Below, piece by piece: positions 27,514 to 35,777 of a stretch of 58,983 nucleotides of DNA. A program made the translations under genes and the position numbers. The number at the start of each line of letters is the position of its first letter. Position 1 is the stretch's first letter. Origin of the DNA: CAYPIE01 sp964410665 (GTDB lineage Bacteria > Planctomycetota > Planctomycetia > Gemmatales > Gemmataceae); contig CAYPIE010000030.1 in NCBI GenBank assembly GCA_964410665.1, positions 1 through 58,983 on the forward strand, given 5' to 3'. The notes under the pieces were generated by a model. That model saw only the letters and a program-made list of their open reading frames with translations. It did no database searches and was not told where the DNA came from.

Positions 27514-29352
27514 CTACCGTCCCTCCGGCCGGGTGCCGCCCGCGGCCTTGACCGGCGCTTTGCGCGCGAACGCCCGGAACGAATACCCTTCGTCGGGCAA
27601 CCCCCAGTTGAAAAACTCGATGCAGTTTAGCCGCAAGCCGTGGACCACGCCGCCCATCACGCCCAAGGCCAGGTTCAGTGCGTGGCCGACTGCCAGCACC
27701 AGGATGGCGAACAGTAGACCGACGCCCTCGACCGAACCCGCCTGCCGTGATAGGTCGTTGAAGGTCTGTGCCAGCCGGGCGCTCGCCAGTCCTAAGGCGA
27801 ACAGTCGCAGGTAGCTGAGCACGTCACCAAAGGCGTTCGACAGTCTCGGCACCTGCATTACCCCCTTACCGAGGCGGCTTAGCCATCCCACCAGCGACTT
27901 CGGCGGGAACGGCTCGGGGCTGCTGAACAGCAGCACAGCCGCGGCGCCGATTCCGAGGAGGACCAAACCTATGGCGCGGAGGATGTCGGTGGGCCCCACC
28001 CCAAAGTAGCCGAAGCCCACGCCCAGCCCACCCGCGATAACCGCTGCCCAGCCTGCGTACCCAAGGGCTACCGAACTGGAGCGAAGATACCACGCGAATG
28101 TCAGGTTCGCGAGCGCGATGTGCAACCCGCCGATGGCGATGGCCAGCGGCATCTGTTGCGACTGGTCGTTGATGTTCAGTATGTGTAGCACCGCCAGCCA
28201 GGTGCCCTCGGCGGGTGGGAAGCCGAAGTAGCTGCCCAAGAGGACGCCGTAGCCGACCGAGGTGAGAACCATGAACGCGACCAGCCCGCGCATCCGCCGT
28301 CCGTCTTCGGAGGCACCGAACGTCCGCCAGAAGACCGCCAGGATGAGCCCCAGCACCAGCCCGTAACCCGCATCGGCCAGGATCATCGCGAAGAACAGGC
28401 CGAACGAGATGAACACCACCGCCGAGGGATCCCAGCTGCCGTAGGGTGGTGTGCGGTAGAAGGTCATGCAGTCGGCGCCGGCCGCTACGCTCTCGGGGTT
28501 GTGCAACAGTGTCGGCGGCACATCGCCTGGCCCGGGCTCGCGTACGGTCGTGGCCAACCCATGGGAGCCGGCGAAAGTGAACAACCGTTCGCGGCTCTGC
28601 TGGGGGGCCCAACCCTCGAGCAACAAGATGCCATGGTCTCGGACACACCGCTTCGCGGCCCAGACCTGCGCGGCGCGGTCGTCGGCCTCGGCCATCTCCC
28701 GCTGAATCACATTGCGCCATGCTGACAGCCGCGCGCGGCGAAAGGTTAGCTCTTCCAGTTCGTAGTCGATCTGTTCGATCTGCTCGCGCAGGTCGAACAG
28801 CCCGGCCGGCACGACCGGTGCCGGAGGCACTGGCATCCCACCAGGCTGCGTGCTGCTTACGGCGACGATGTAAACAAACCGGTGGTCCCGGTTGACCTCC
28901 TGCCAGGCGACGCCCCCGTCCGGCATGTCGCCAAGCAAGTGGTGCGGTACAGCGTACAGCCAGAAACGTAGCGCATAGGTGTCGAACCAGTCAGGCCGGG
29001 AGAAGTTCCCCCAAGGCTCCAGTGCCCGCTCGTGTTCGATGAGTTGTTCGCGACGCTCCCCCAGAACGCGTTCGGTTTCCTTGATTTCGAGGACCTCGTC
29101 GATCAACTCGGACAGGTCGTACTCCGGGACGTCTTTGAGCGGGCGGCGTTGGATGGGGGCCCCACGGAGGTAGCGCAGTGCTGCACGGGCCTCGTCGGAG
29201 ACGACCGGCACGTGCGCGGCGGCCGAGGGTAGGTCCGGTTGACGCGGGTCAATCAAGTGGACACACCCGAGGGCCTGTAGCCCCGTCAACAGCCCGGCTT
29301 GGTCGCGTGTGGACCCAAGAAACGTCACCCGGTCGAGTGGAACAATCGACAT
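27514..29352 (-). CDS. atpI: V-type ATPase membrane subunit I
   Basis: A 612-residue subunit I (a-subunit). Residues 1-300 are the soluble, partly coiled-coil arm that binds the peripheral stalks. About seven membrane helices follow, starting near A-V-V-F-I-S-F-G-L-F-F. The motif L-S-Y-L-R-L-F-A-L-G-L-A carries the conserved Arg of the ion channel facing the K ring. The chain ends with a basic tail after G-L-P-D-E-G-Y-S-F. ATG 29352 (M-S-I-V-P-L-D-R-V) is the standard family start. It lies 9 nt after subunit D and directly abuts K. Confidence 0.93.
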   Translation of the reverse strand: MSIVPLDRVTFLGSTRDQAGLLTGLQALGCVHLIDPRQPDLPSAAAHVPVVSDEARAALRYLRGAPIQRRPLKDVPEYDLSELIDEVLEIKETERVLGERREQLIEHERALEPWGNFSRPDWFDTYALRFWLYAVPHHLLGDMPDGGVAWQEVNRDHRFVYIVAVSSTQPGGMPVPPAPVVPAGLFDLREQIEQIDYELEELTFRRARLSAWRNVIQREMAEADDRAAQVWAAKRCVRDHGILLLEGWAPQQSRERLFTFAGSHGLATTVREPGPGDVPPTLLHNPESVAAGADCMTFYRTPPYGSWDPSAVVFISFGLFFAMILADAGYGLVLGLILAVFWRTFGASEDGRRMRGLVAFMVLTSVGYGVLLGSYFGFPPAEGTWLAVLHILNINDQSQQMPLAIAIGGLHIALANLTFAWYLRSSSVALGYAGWAAVIAGGLGVGFGYFGVGPTDILRAIGLVLLGIGAAAVLLFSSPEPFPPKSLVGWLSRLGKGVMQVPRLSNAFGDVLSYLRLFALGLASARLAQTFNDLSRQAGSVEGVGLLFAILVLAVGHALNLALGVMGGVVHGLRLNCIEFFNWGLPDEGYSFRAFARKAPVKAAGGTRPEGR

Positions 29353-29361
29353 GAACCGGCC

Positions 29362-29949
29362 TCAAGCGTGCTTGGCCTTGGCGAACTTCGAACGGACTAC
29401 CGCGGCCCGCTCAGCATCGCCGAGCGCGACCTGGATCTTGGCAATGTTCTGTAGAGCCGTCGGGATGATCACTTTGTCGAACAGGTTGAAACGCTGGGTT
29501 GCCTTGCGGGCGGCGGAGGCGAGAAGTTCGGCCTGCCGATGGGCCACCTGGACCCTCAACCGGAGGGTGATCATCTCTTGTAGGACGATGACTAACCTAT
29601 CCACCCAGAACGGCCTGGCAAGCGTAGAGTAGGGGAAGGCTTCGACCGAAGCCGACTCGAAGGTAGGCAGGGGAACACCGACCACGTTCCGCCGGCCGAG
29701 CTTCACTTCCCGGACTCTCGCGAGCCCCGTCAGGTCCGGCGTGATCGAACCCATCAGGGCGAACAGGCCCTCCGAGCGGTGCTCGAGGTCCTGGGCCTGG
29801 GCGTGCAGCGCCGCCTCCTCGGCGCGGACTTGTTTCAACTCGGTGAGCAGTTTTTGCCGTTTCAGATCGAGCGATGGGAGGAACCGCCTTGCCATTTTGA
29901 GCCGGTCCCGCTCCTGCTTGAGGGCCGTCTTGTTCAGCTTGAGTGCCAT
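29362..29949 (-). CDS. atpD: V-type ATPase central stalk subunit D
   Basis: A 195-residue subunit D, the rotating shaft inside the A/B head. N-terminal M-A-L-K-L-N-K-T-A-L-K-Q-E-R and the long antiparallel helices (L-P-S-L-D-L-K-R-Q-K-L near 25-35; R-F-N-L-F-D-K-V-I-I-P near 153-163) are family-typical. ATG 29949 is 3 nt after the B stop codon. Subunit F, which usually binds D, is not visible in the operon; chlamydial and spirochaetal operons show the same lack. Confidence 0.92.
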   Translation of the reverse strand: MALKLNKTALKQERDRLKMARRFLPSLDLKRQKLLTELKQVRAEEAALHAQAQDLEHRSEGLFALMGSITPDLTGLARVREVKLGRRNVVGVPLPTFESASVEAFPYSTLARPFWVDRLVIVLQEMITLRLRVQVAHRQAELLASAARKATQRFNLFDKVIIPTALQNIAKIQVALGDAERAAVVRSKFAKAKHA

Positions 29950-29952
29950 GGA

Positions 29953-31275
29953 TCACTTCGTCGCTGTGGGGTAATACTTGTCGATCAGGTGCTGCTTCAT
30001 GAGCAATTCCTTGGGATCGAAACATTCTGCGAGAGTCTTCCAGCCAAGGTCGAGTGCCTCGTTGAACGGGATCGACACGTCGATGTTCATGAACCGTTGG
30101 CGGAACAAGTCGGCGAACCTCAGCGCCTTCACATCGAAGGAGGACAGGTCGAAGGCCATGGCCTGTTTCTTCTTCGCGTCCAGGCCCTGCGAGTAGAGCC
30201 GGATCATCGTGTTCATCAGTTGCGCATGGTCCTCGCGGGTGACCTTGCCGATGACCCGCTGCTTCAGCCGAGACAGCGAGCCGAACGGGTCGAGGTGGCC
30301 GTCGTGAAGGTAAAACTGGCCCTCGGTGATGTAACCGGTGTTGTCCGGGATGGGGTGGGTGACGTCGCCGCCGGGCATGGTGGTCACGCCGAGGATGGTG
30401 ACCGACCCAGCGCCCTCGAACGCACAGGCCCGTTCGTAGCGCATGGCCAGTTGACTGTAGAGGTCGCCGGTATAGCCCCGGTTGGCGGGCACCCGCTCCA
30501 TCGACACGCCGATCTCCTTTAGCGCATCCGCGTAGGCCGTCATGTCGGTGAGCAACACCAGCACGCGCTTGCCTTGCTCGACCGCGAAGCGCTCGGCGAC
30601 CTTCAACGCCAAGTCGGGCACCAGCGTCCGCTCGACGATGGGGTCGGAGGCGAGGTTGGCGAACATCACTGTCCGCGGCCAGACGCCCGCGTCCTCGAAC
30701 GCCTGCCGGAAAAAGTAGTAGTCGTCAAAGATCAATCCGAGGCCGCCGAAGACGATGACGTCAGCGTCAGCCTGGACGCCGATGCGGGCGAGCAGGTTGT
30801 TGTGCGGCTCACCAGCCAGGGAGAAGATCGGGATCTTCTGGCTCTCGACCAGACAGTTGAACACGTCGATCATGGGGATGTTCGTCATGATCATCCGAGC
30901 AGGCACTTCGCGCCGAGTCGGGTTGACCGCCGTGCCGCTGGTGTCAATGCGGGGCTCCAGTGTCAGGGACGGGCCGCCGTCGATCGGGACGCCCGAACCG
31001 GAGAAGACGCGGCCAAGGATGTTCGACGAGAACGGCACCTGGATCGGGTGCCCCAGGAAGCGAACCCGCGAAGCCGAGGAGAGCCCCTTTCCGCCCCCGA
31101 AGACCTGCAGCGAGACTTCCTCGCCGTCGAGTTGGATAACCTGGGCGAGAGAGGTCTCGCCGTCCGGCGAATGCACCACCGCGGTGTCCCCGAACGCAAC
31201 GCCCGTCGCCCGAAGCCGCAGGATGTCGCCGACGATGCCGAGGACCCGGGTGTAGTAAATCAATCCCTGCAGCAT
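29953..31275 (-). CDS. atpB: V-type ATPase regulatory subunit B
   Basis: A 440-residue non-catalytic subunit B. In place of a P-loop it has S-L-A-G-E-P-H-N-N-L-L, matching the degenerate nucleotide loop of B subunits. M-T-A-Y-A-D-A-L-K-E-I and G-Y-T-G-D-L-Y-S-Q-L-A are strongly conserved. ATG 31275 is chosen; the in-frame extension to 31317 would need TTG. It is the first gene of the operon, so the promoter should lie in 31276-31394, next to the large inverted repeat at 31395-31484. In chlamydiae B follows A; here A is at the far end of the operon. Confidence 0.92.
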   Translation of the reverse strand: MLQGLIYYTRVLGIVGDILRLRATGVAFGDTAVVHSPDGETSLAQVIQLDGEEVSLQVFGGGKGLSSASRVRFLGHPIQVPFSSNILGRVFSGSGVPIDGGPSLTLEPRIDTSGTAVNPTRREVPARMIMTNIPMIDVFNCLVESQKIPIFSLAGEPHNNLLARIGVQADADVIVFGGLGLIFDDYYFFRQAFEDAGVWPRTVMFANLASDPIVERTLVPDLALKVAERFAVEQGKRVLVLLTDMTAYADALKEIGVSMERVPANRGYTGDLYSQLAMRYERACAFEGAGSVTILGVTTMPGGDVTHPIPDNTGYITEGQFYLHDGHLDPFGSLSRLKQRVIGKVTREDHAQLMNTMIRLYSQGLDAKKKQAMAFDLSSFDVKALRFADLFRQRFMNIDVSIPFNEALDLGWKTLAECFDPKELLMKQHLIDKYYPTATK

Positions 31276-31394
31276 GGCCGCGCCCTGAACGGAAGGTCGA
31301 TTGTCGATGCCGCGCAATTCGGTGTATCGGCCGCGATCATTTTTGGCAAGTTATCGGGTGGCCCACGGATGGTGCACTCGATTCCTCATCGACT

Positions 31395-31484
31395 CTGGTC
31401 ATGGGCATCAAAAAGGGTTGTCATGCGCTTTTGGTGGAAGACTCCCACGCAGGCGGGACAACCCTTTTTGATGCCCATGACCAG
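31395..31484. repeat. Perfect 28-bp inverted repeat with 34-nt spacer
   Basis: Arms 31395-31422 and 31457-31484 are exact reverse complements. The left arm begins CTGGTCATGGGCATC and ends GGGTTGTC. The 34-nt spacer has no gene. No target-site duplication is visible at the outer edges. It may be a miniature transposable element, a fused pair of IS ends, or a strong hairpin upstream of the V-ATPase operon. Confidence 0.85.
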
Positions 31485-31817
31485 ATGTAGACACAAGTGG
31501 TAAACGGTCAACACGATCTAAGTGATGTCCGCCCAGGAACCGTGATCAGGGAATGTACATCGGTCGTCACTTGACTTCACATTGCCGTTCCACCCCTCGA
31601 ATCGTGTACCCTTTAGCAATTTACCAACGAATAGGATTGATGCACGCGCCAAGGTGTACAAAACCATGACACATCACCCAGTTGACTCCCCAACCGATCG
31701 TCCACCTTTCGAGCAATACACCATACTGGAGATTGCCGGTACGGTGGCGAGCCGGTGCTGTTGAATGCTGAGTGAAACCGTAGAAAGGCGTGATGCATCG
31801 GTGCAAGGAAGTCTGAA

Positions 31818-31946
31818 ATGACATCGAGACGATTCCTTGCGATGAAGCTGAGTCTCTATGGAGGCGAAGCTACCGAGTTTGATGTGATTCAAAAGACGCG
31901 ACCTGCTTTTTGTATCTATCGCCTGGGCGATAGCACTCCGCATTGA
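31818..31946 (+). CDS. Possible small protein of 42 residues
   Basis: An ATG-started frame with AAGGAAG six bases upstream. The peptide begins M-T-S-R-R-F-L-A-M-K-L and ends G-D-S-T-P-H. No family is recognised and no membrane segment is predicted. The ribosome site is the only real support; surrounding sequence looks degenerate, so it could equally be a remnant. Confidence 0.2.
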   Translation: MTSRRFLAMKLSLYGGEATEFDVIQKTRPAFCIYRLGDSTPH

Positions 31947-32095
31947 TCTGGCTTGTACGGAGCACAGGAACGATCGGGCCTGTTCAAAACATTGTTTCAG
32001 AGCGGTGTTAAGTCGAGGTGGTGTGGGTGGTGTCGAGGTGGTTGCGGCGGGCCAAGCAGATCCAAGGGCAAGCGGCGTCCGGGATGGAGCGGTGA

Positions 32096-32221
32096 GTTTG
32101 CTCGGGGGTAGTAGCGCACAACCTGGCAAAGATCGCCAAGACGGTCGCCCAGCGGCGAGCGCAACAGGTGGGCAAAACCGGACCCCACGTAGAGGGAAAT
32201 CTCGGACGGACAAGGGCGTGA
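32096..32221 (+). pseudogene. Transposase C-terminal remnant
   Basis: An open segment without a start codon. It reads G-V-V-A-H-N-L-A-K-I-A-K-T-V-A-Q-R-R-A, which resembles the final helix of several DDE transposase families (x-G-V-x-A-x-N-L-x-K-x). A stop codon at 32093-32095 interrupts the upstream frame, and plausible related peptide (R-R-A-K-Q-I-Q-G) lies in another frame before it. The IS family cannot be named. The element's right end is the repeat at 32178-32258. Confidence 0.4.
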
Positions 32222-32258
32222 CCCGACGGGAATTTCCCACCGCAAACTAGGACGAGTA
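32178..32258 (+). repeat. IS-end-like repeat, copy B
   Basis: About 81 bp alignable with 22955-23035 (GGAATTTC, CAAACTAGGAC and flanks). It overlaps and follows the transposase remnant, so it probably marks the right terminus of a decayed insertion sequence. Confidence 0.6.
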
Positions 32259-32379
32259 CTAGATGCAGTGGATTGGCGCGAGTAAGGGCAAGCCGTCGAC
32301 CCGAACGAGCTGGACTGAGCGGGGTGGTTACCGGGCTAGACAGGGTTTTCCCGGTCCAGCCCAGTACTTGACAAGCCTT

Positions 32380-34626
32380 TTAGCGGCGGCGGGGTTTGGG
32401 GGGTAGGCGGAGCATCGTGCCAGGTGGGATGCGCTTGGATGGGTCAAAACTCCGGTTCAACTCCCAGATTTCCTGCCAGTACTGGCCCGAGCCCAGTTCA
32501 CGCCGGGCAATCTCGCGTAGATACTCGCCTGGTTCCTTTGTGGTGTAGGTTCGCAACTGGGGGGTTGGGTTGGTTGGTCGGGCCGGTTGATTGGTGGTCG
32601 GACGGATCGCGGTAACCGGACGAACTGCCGGCGGCGTGACTTGCCTCGGTTGCGGTGGGCGGATGGCCGGCGGCTGGGGCGTGTTTGGCTGGCTGCCATT
32701 CGGCTGCGTGGAGCGAGGTTGCGATGTGGTCGGGGCATCTTCCCAGCGAGGTACCAGGTTGGGGTAGTCCTCACGCAGGATTCGAATCGGCGGGATCTGC
32801 ACCATCATGTCCGGTCGCAGGCCCTGAGCCAGGGTGCGATCCCCAATTGGTGGCCGGTCGAGGTTGTATTGCTCCAGGGCCCGGGCATAGCCCGCTTCCA
32901 GGTAGTAGCGCAGGCTGATGGCGGCATAAGTTTCGTTAAGTTGGACGCGGTGGAGATCAACATCGTAGGTACGTACCGGCGTAGGCGAGGTTGCTGGCGG
33001 GGTAGGTGTGGGCGTATTGGGGTAGCTCGGTGCTATATTGGGGTTAGGGACAGTTCCCAGCGCAGAATCACGGTTGGCGGGGGGTGCAGTGGGCGTCGGA
33101 ACATTCCCAGCAGCTGGCTGTGTTGGGGCCATGACGGGGGCACCTAGCTGGGCCGCCGGAGGAGTCGCTGTTCGCTCGGGAACATCGGGCGGAGGCATGA
33201 CACGAGGGGGTGGCTCTTGCAGAGCGGGATTGCCGCTGGCTGCCGCCGGACTTTCCGGTGGCAAACCCAGACTTTGAGGAGACGATCCCGGAATTAGCGA
33301 GGAGGATTGCGGCAGCGATCCCGCTTCTGGGGGCGAGGTAGTGGGCGGTGGCGCAACCGGGCTTTGCGAGGGCATTCCTGGACTTCGTGAGGGTAATGCG
33401 GGCGTTTGCGGCACCGAACCTGCCGGGATGGGCTCGGGTATACTTGGAGAATTCGCGGGTGACAGGGCCGGCGGAGCTCCGCTCTGGGGGACTTCCGGAA
33501 GGGTGATCCCCGTGGGTGGTTGGTTAGTGCCCCCTGAAATGCCCGGGGGAGATGTTCCTGGCGGTGGAGGGGGTGGCACCTCAGGGCTGGTCAGATTCGG
33601 CGGGCTGCCAATACTCCCCATGGTTTCCGGAGCTGACGGAGCCGGGGCAGGAATCGGCATGTCGTCGGCCGCGGCTCCAGGAGTCTCTGGTGCGATCCCT
33701 TCTGTGGCAGGAATAGTGTGCATCCCTGGCGCGGTGGACGGATTTCCCACGGGAGGTTCCAGTGGTGGCAGGGCGGGCGAGGTCACTCCTGATCCGGGCA
33801 ATCCCGTACTCGAATTGGTCATTTCCGATCCCGAACTGGGCGGAGGCGGAGGAGCAGGGATGGTCATACCCTGGGAGGACCCCTGCTCAGCGGGTATTTG
33901 CACGATCGCCCCCGTCTGTTGGATCGATCCTGTGTTGGGCTCACCCATGTCGGTGCTATGTTGGGCCAGTAGCAAGGTTTCGGATGCGCTCGAGGCCACG
34001 ACGCCGAGAGAATTGCTGGGGGATGGGGCTTCTCCAGGCTGGATGAGCTGAACGTTTCGGACTCGGGGTACGGACTCCATGCTCTGGTCGCGAACGTCCA
34101 ATGGGGGCGGACTCGGTGGCGACATCTCTCCCATATCTGTGTTCAACGGGGCGGTCGTGGTTGGCGGCTCGACTGGGGGGAGCGGCGGCTGGATGACCGT
34201 AGTGTTTGGTGCAGGTTCGGGAATCGGCGCTGTTCTGATGGGTGGAGGCGTATTGAGCGGGGTGCTTCCAGAGGGACTCCCTTGCGGGGTGGGCGCTGTT
34301 CTGATGGGTGGAGGCGTATTGAGCGGGGTGCTTCCAGAGGGACTCCCTTGGGGAGGTGGCGCTACACTGGACCCGGGTTTCGGAAGGTCCAATTCGGGGA
34401 GTTTTACCGGTTGCTGCCAAGCTGGTGGTTCCTGGCTTCCATCGGTCAGTTCGGATACCTCATCGTCGGTTGCCGGAATGTCCTGGGTGCCGGCAACCAG
34501 GCGGTTCGGGCTGGGGGTCTGGGCTAGCAACGTCTCGATCCGAAGCAGCCGGGCGGTGACCACACCGCCGACCAAGCAAAGAAACGAGACGGCGATCAGC
34601 AGTCCCAGGCGTGTTTCGCGTGTCAT
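32380..34626 (-). CDS. Membrane-anchored Pro-rich LysM-like protein
   Basis: A 748-residue protein. One membrane helix lies at residues 8-28 (L-G-L-L-I-A-V-S-F-L). Residues 60-530 are a Pro/Ser/Thr/Gly-rich low-complexity linker that includes two near-identical 22-residue units. Two LysM-like domains follow: Y-D-V-D-L-H-R-V-Q-L-N-E-T-Y (about 560-615) and Y-T-T-K-E-P-G-E-Y-L-R-E-I-A (about 690-740). The second LysM-like domain is followed by a short basic tail (P-P-K-P-R-R-R). The start overlaps the rsmH stop by 4 nt (ATGA), the place where ftsL sits in other bacteria. It likely spans the periplasm and binds peptidoglycan or another glycan; this is inferred. The extreme linker length may let it reach across a wide periplasm. 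Confidence 0.8.
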   Translation of the reverse strand: MTRETRLGLLIAVSFLCLVGGVVTARLLRIETLLAQTPSPNRLVAGTQDIPATDDEVSELTDGSQEPPAWQQPVKLPELDLPKPGSSVAPPPQGSPSGSTPLNTPPPIRTAPTPQGSPSGSTPLNTPPPIRTAPIPEPAPNTTVIQPPLPPVEPPTTTAPLNTDMGEMSPPSPPPLDVRDQSMESVPRVRNVQLIQPGEAPSPSNSLGVVASSASETLLLAQHSTDMGEPNTGSIQQTGAIVQIPAEQGSSQGMTIPAPPPPPSSGSEMTNSSTGLPGSGVTSPALPPLEPPVGNPSTAPGMHTIPATEGIAPETPGAAADDMPIPAPAPSAPETMGSIGSPPNLTSPEVPPPPPPGTSPPGISGGTNQPPTGITLPEVPQSGAPPALSPANSPSIPEPIPAGSVPQTPALPSRSPGMPSQSPVAPPPTTSPPEAGSLPQSSSLIPGSSPQSLGLPPESPAAASGNPALQEPPPRVMPPPDVPERTATPPAAQLGAPVMAPTQPAAGNVPTPTAPPANRDSALGTVPNPNIAPSYPNTPTPTPPATSPTPVRTYDVDLHRVQLNETYAAISLRYYLEAGYARALEQYNLDRPPIGDRTLAQGLRPDMMVQIPPIRILREDYPNLVPRWEDAPTTSQPRSTQPNGSQPNTPQPPAIRPPQPRQVTPPAVRPVTAIRPTTNQPARPTNPTPQLRTYTTKEPGEYLREIARRELGSGQYWQEIWELNRSFDPSKRIPPGTMLRLPPKPRRR
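34226..34357. repeat. 66-nt tandem duplication in the Pro-rich linker
   Basis: Two units starting at 34226 and 34292 are almost identical over about 60 bp. They encode the 22-residue repeat beginning P-Q-G-S-P-S-G-S-T-P-L-N. The near-identity suggests a recent duplication. Confidence 0.8.
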
Positions 34627-35561
34627 CCTTCCACCCTCCGCTCTCCTGACGAGTTTGCCTCCGGTTCAGACCAGGGGCAACGCTCGGCAACGCGTAATCG
34701 AGCACTCCGTGCCCGCGAGTTGGTCCGGATCTCTTCCTCGCTGGCCTCGATCGGTTTCTTCGTCAGGGCTCGCCACGGCGGGGACCGAAACGCCTGCTTC
34801 ACCGGACGATCTTCCAGCGAGTGAAAACTGATGATACCTACGCGACCACCAATGCGCACTCCATCGGGTAACCAGCGGAGGAGTCGCTCCAAGGCGCCAA
34901 GCTCATCATTGACGGCAATTCGTAACGCCTGGAACACGCGCGTAGCCGGGTCAATGCGATGGTGACCTGAACGAGGTCTTGGCACGCTGCGGCGTATCAA
35001 CTCGGCCAGCTGCCGGGTGGTCGTAATCGGCGACTGTTGCCGTTCCTCAACAATGCGGCGAGCAATTCGCCGACTGTAACGTTCCTCGCCATAGATCCAG
35101 AACAGGTCGGCCAAGCCGCGCTCGGATAGCCGGGCAATCAGATCGGCCGCCGATTCACCCTGTTCGGGAGCAAGCCGCATATCCAGTGGACCTTCCTGCA
35201 GGAAACTCAACCCGCGTTGAGGATCATCCAGTTGATCGGAACAAAAGCCCAGATCGGCCAGAACTCCATCCACCGTAGGGATACCTTCGTGAGCCAGGAT
35301 GGCGGGCAACTGATCAAAATTGGCTTCGACCAAGGTCACCGTCAGTCCGTGCAACCGGGGCCTGGCCAACTCCAGCATGGTGGCATCCTGGTCCAGGCCG
35401 ATCAGCCGGCCGGTAGGACCGACCCGCTCGGCCAGCCGTCGAGCATGGCCACCGGCTCCAACCGTGGCATCCACCCAGATTTGCCCGGGTTGTGGATCCA
35501 GCCAGGTCAGCACGGCATCGGCCAGCACCGAGACGTGTCGGGGCGTGTCGGTCATGGCCAC
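34623..35561 (-). CDS. rsmH: 16S rRNA (cytosine-1402-N4) methyltransferase
   Basis: A 312-residue RsmH (MraW). The SAM site V-D-A-T-V-G-A-G-G-H is near residue 30. L-A-D-L-G-F-C-S-D-Q-L (near 99-109) and P-L-D-M-R are family motifs; the closing I-I-S-F-H-S-L-E-D-R-P-V-K is intact. It methylates C1402 of 16S rRNA at the P site. It follows mraZ by 216 bp and precedes the LysM-like protein with a 4-nt overlap, a reduced dcw-type arrangement without ftsL, ftsI or mur genes here. This fits planctomycetes, which lack FtsZ. Confidence 0.95.
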   Translation of the reverse strand: MAMTDTPRHVSVLADAVLTWLDPQPGQIWVDATVGAGGHARRLAERVGPTGRLIGLDQDATMLELARPRLHGLTVTLVEANFDQLPAILAHEGIPTVDGVLADLGFCSDQLDDPQRGLSFLQEGPLDMRLAPEQGESAADLIARLSERGLADLFWIYGEERYSRRIARRIVEERQQSPITTTRQLAELIRRSVPRPRSGHHRIDPATRVFQALRIAVNDELGALERLLRWLPDGVRIGGRVGIISFHSLEDRPVKQAFRSPPWRALTKKPIEASEEEIRTNSRARSARLRVAERCPWSEPEANSSGERRVEG

Positions 35562-35656
35562 CTATCTTTCGTCGCCTGCGGAATACCGTTTCCGCTCAAG
35601 GCGGTCAAGAGCGTCCATGGAGGAAAGGCAGGGAACCATCATGGTTTAAAGGGGAG

Positions 35657-35688
35657 GACCGTGCCGAGGGGGAATGCTCGGCACGGTC
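35657..35688. terminator. 12-bp hairpin between mraZ and rsmH
   Basis: Arms GACCGTGCCGAG (35657-35668) and CTCGGCACGGTC (35677-35688) with an 8-nt loop. A short T-run (CCCCTTT) follows on the minus strand. It may be an attenuator that lowers rsmH expression relative to mraZ, or an intrinsic terminator. Confidence 0.5.
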
Positions 35689-35777
35689 AGAACCGCGGGA
35701 GCGGCCAGCTGGCGGGGAACCAGGTTGGCCGCGTCCGACGTTGGCTGCATCCAAGCGCCGGAGCTGTCCCATCGGTG

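Larger units (their letters stand above)
31276..32379. other. 1.1-kb gene-poor region
   Basis: No confident gene lies here. From left to right it contains the probable V-ATPase operon promoter, a perfect 28-bp inverted repeat (31395-31484), a 42-codon frame with a good ribosome site (31818-31946), a decayed transposase C-terminus (32096-32221) and an IS-end-like repeat (32178-32258). It looks like a site of past insertions. Confidence 0.6.

Noticed and set aside
23956..31275. An N-ATPase or F-type ATP synthase operon
   Set aside because: Subunits D, E, I and a four-helix K ring with a degenerate B P-loop are V/A-type; no F-type a, b, delta or epsilon subunit is present.
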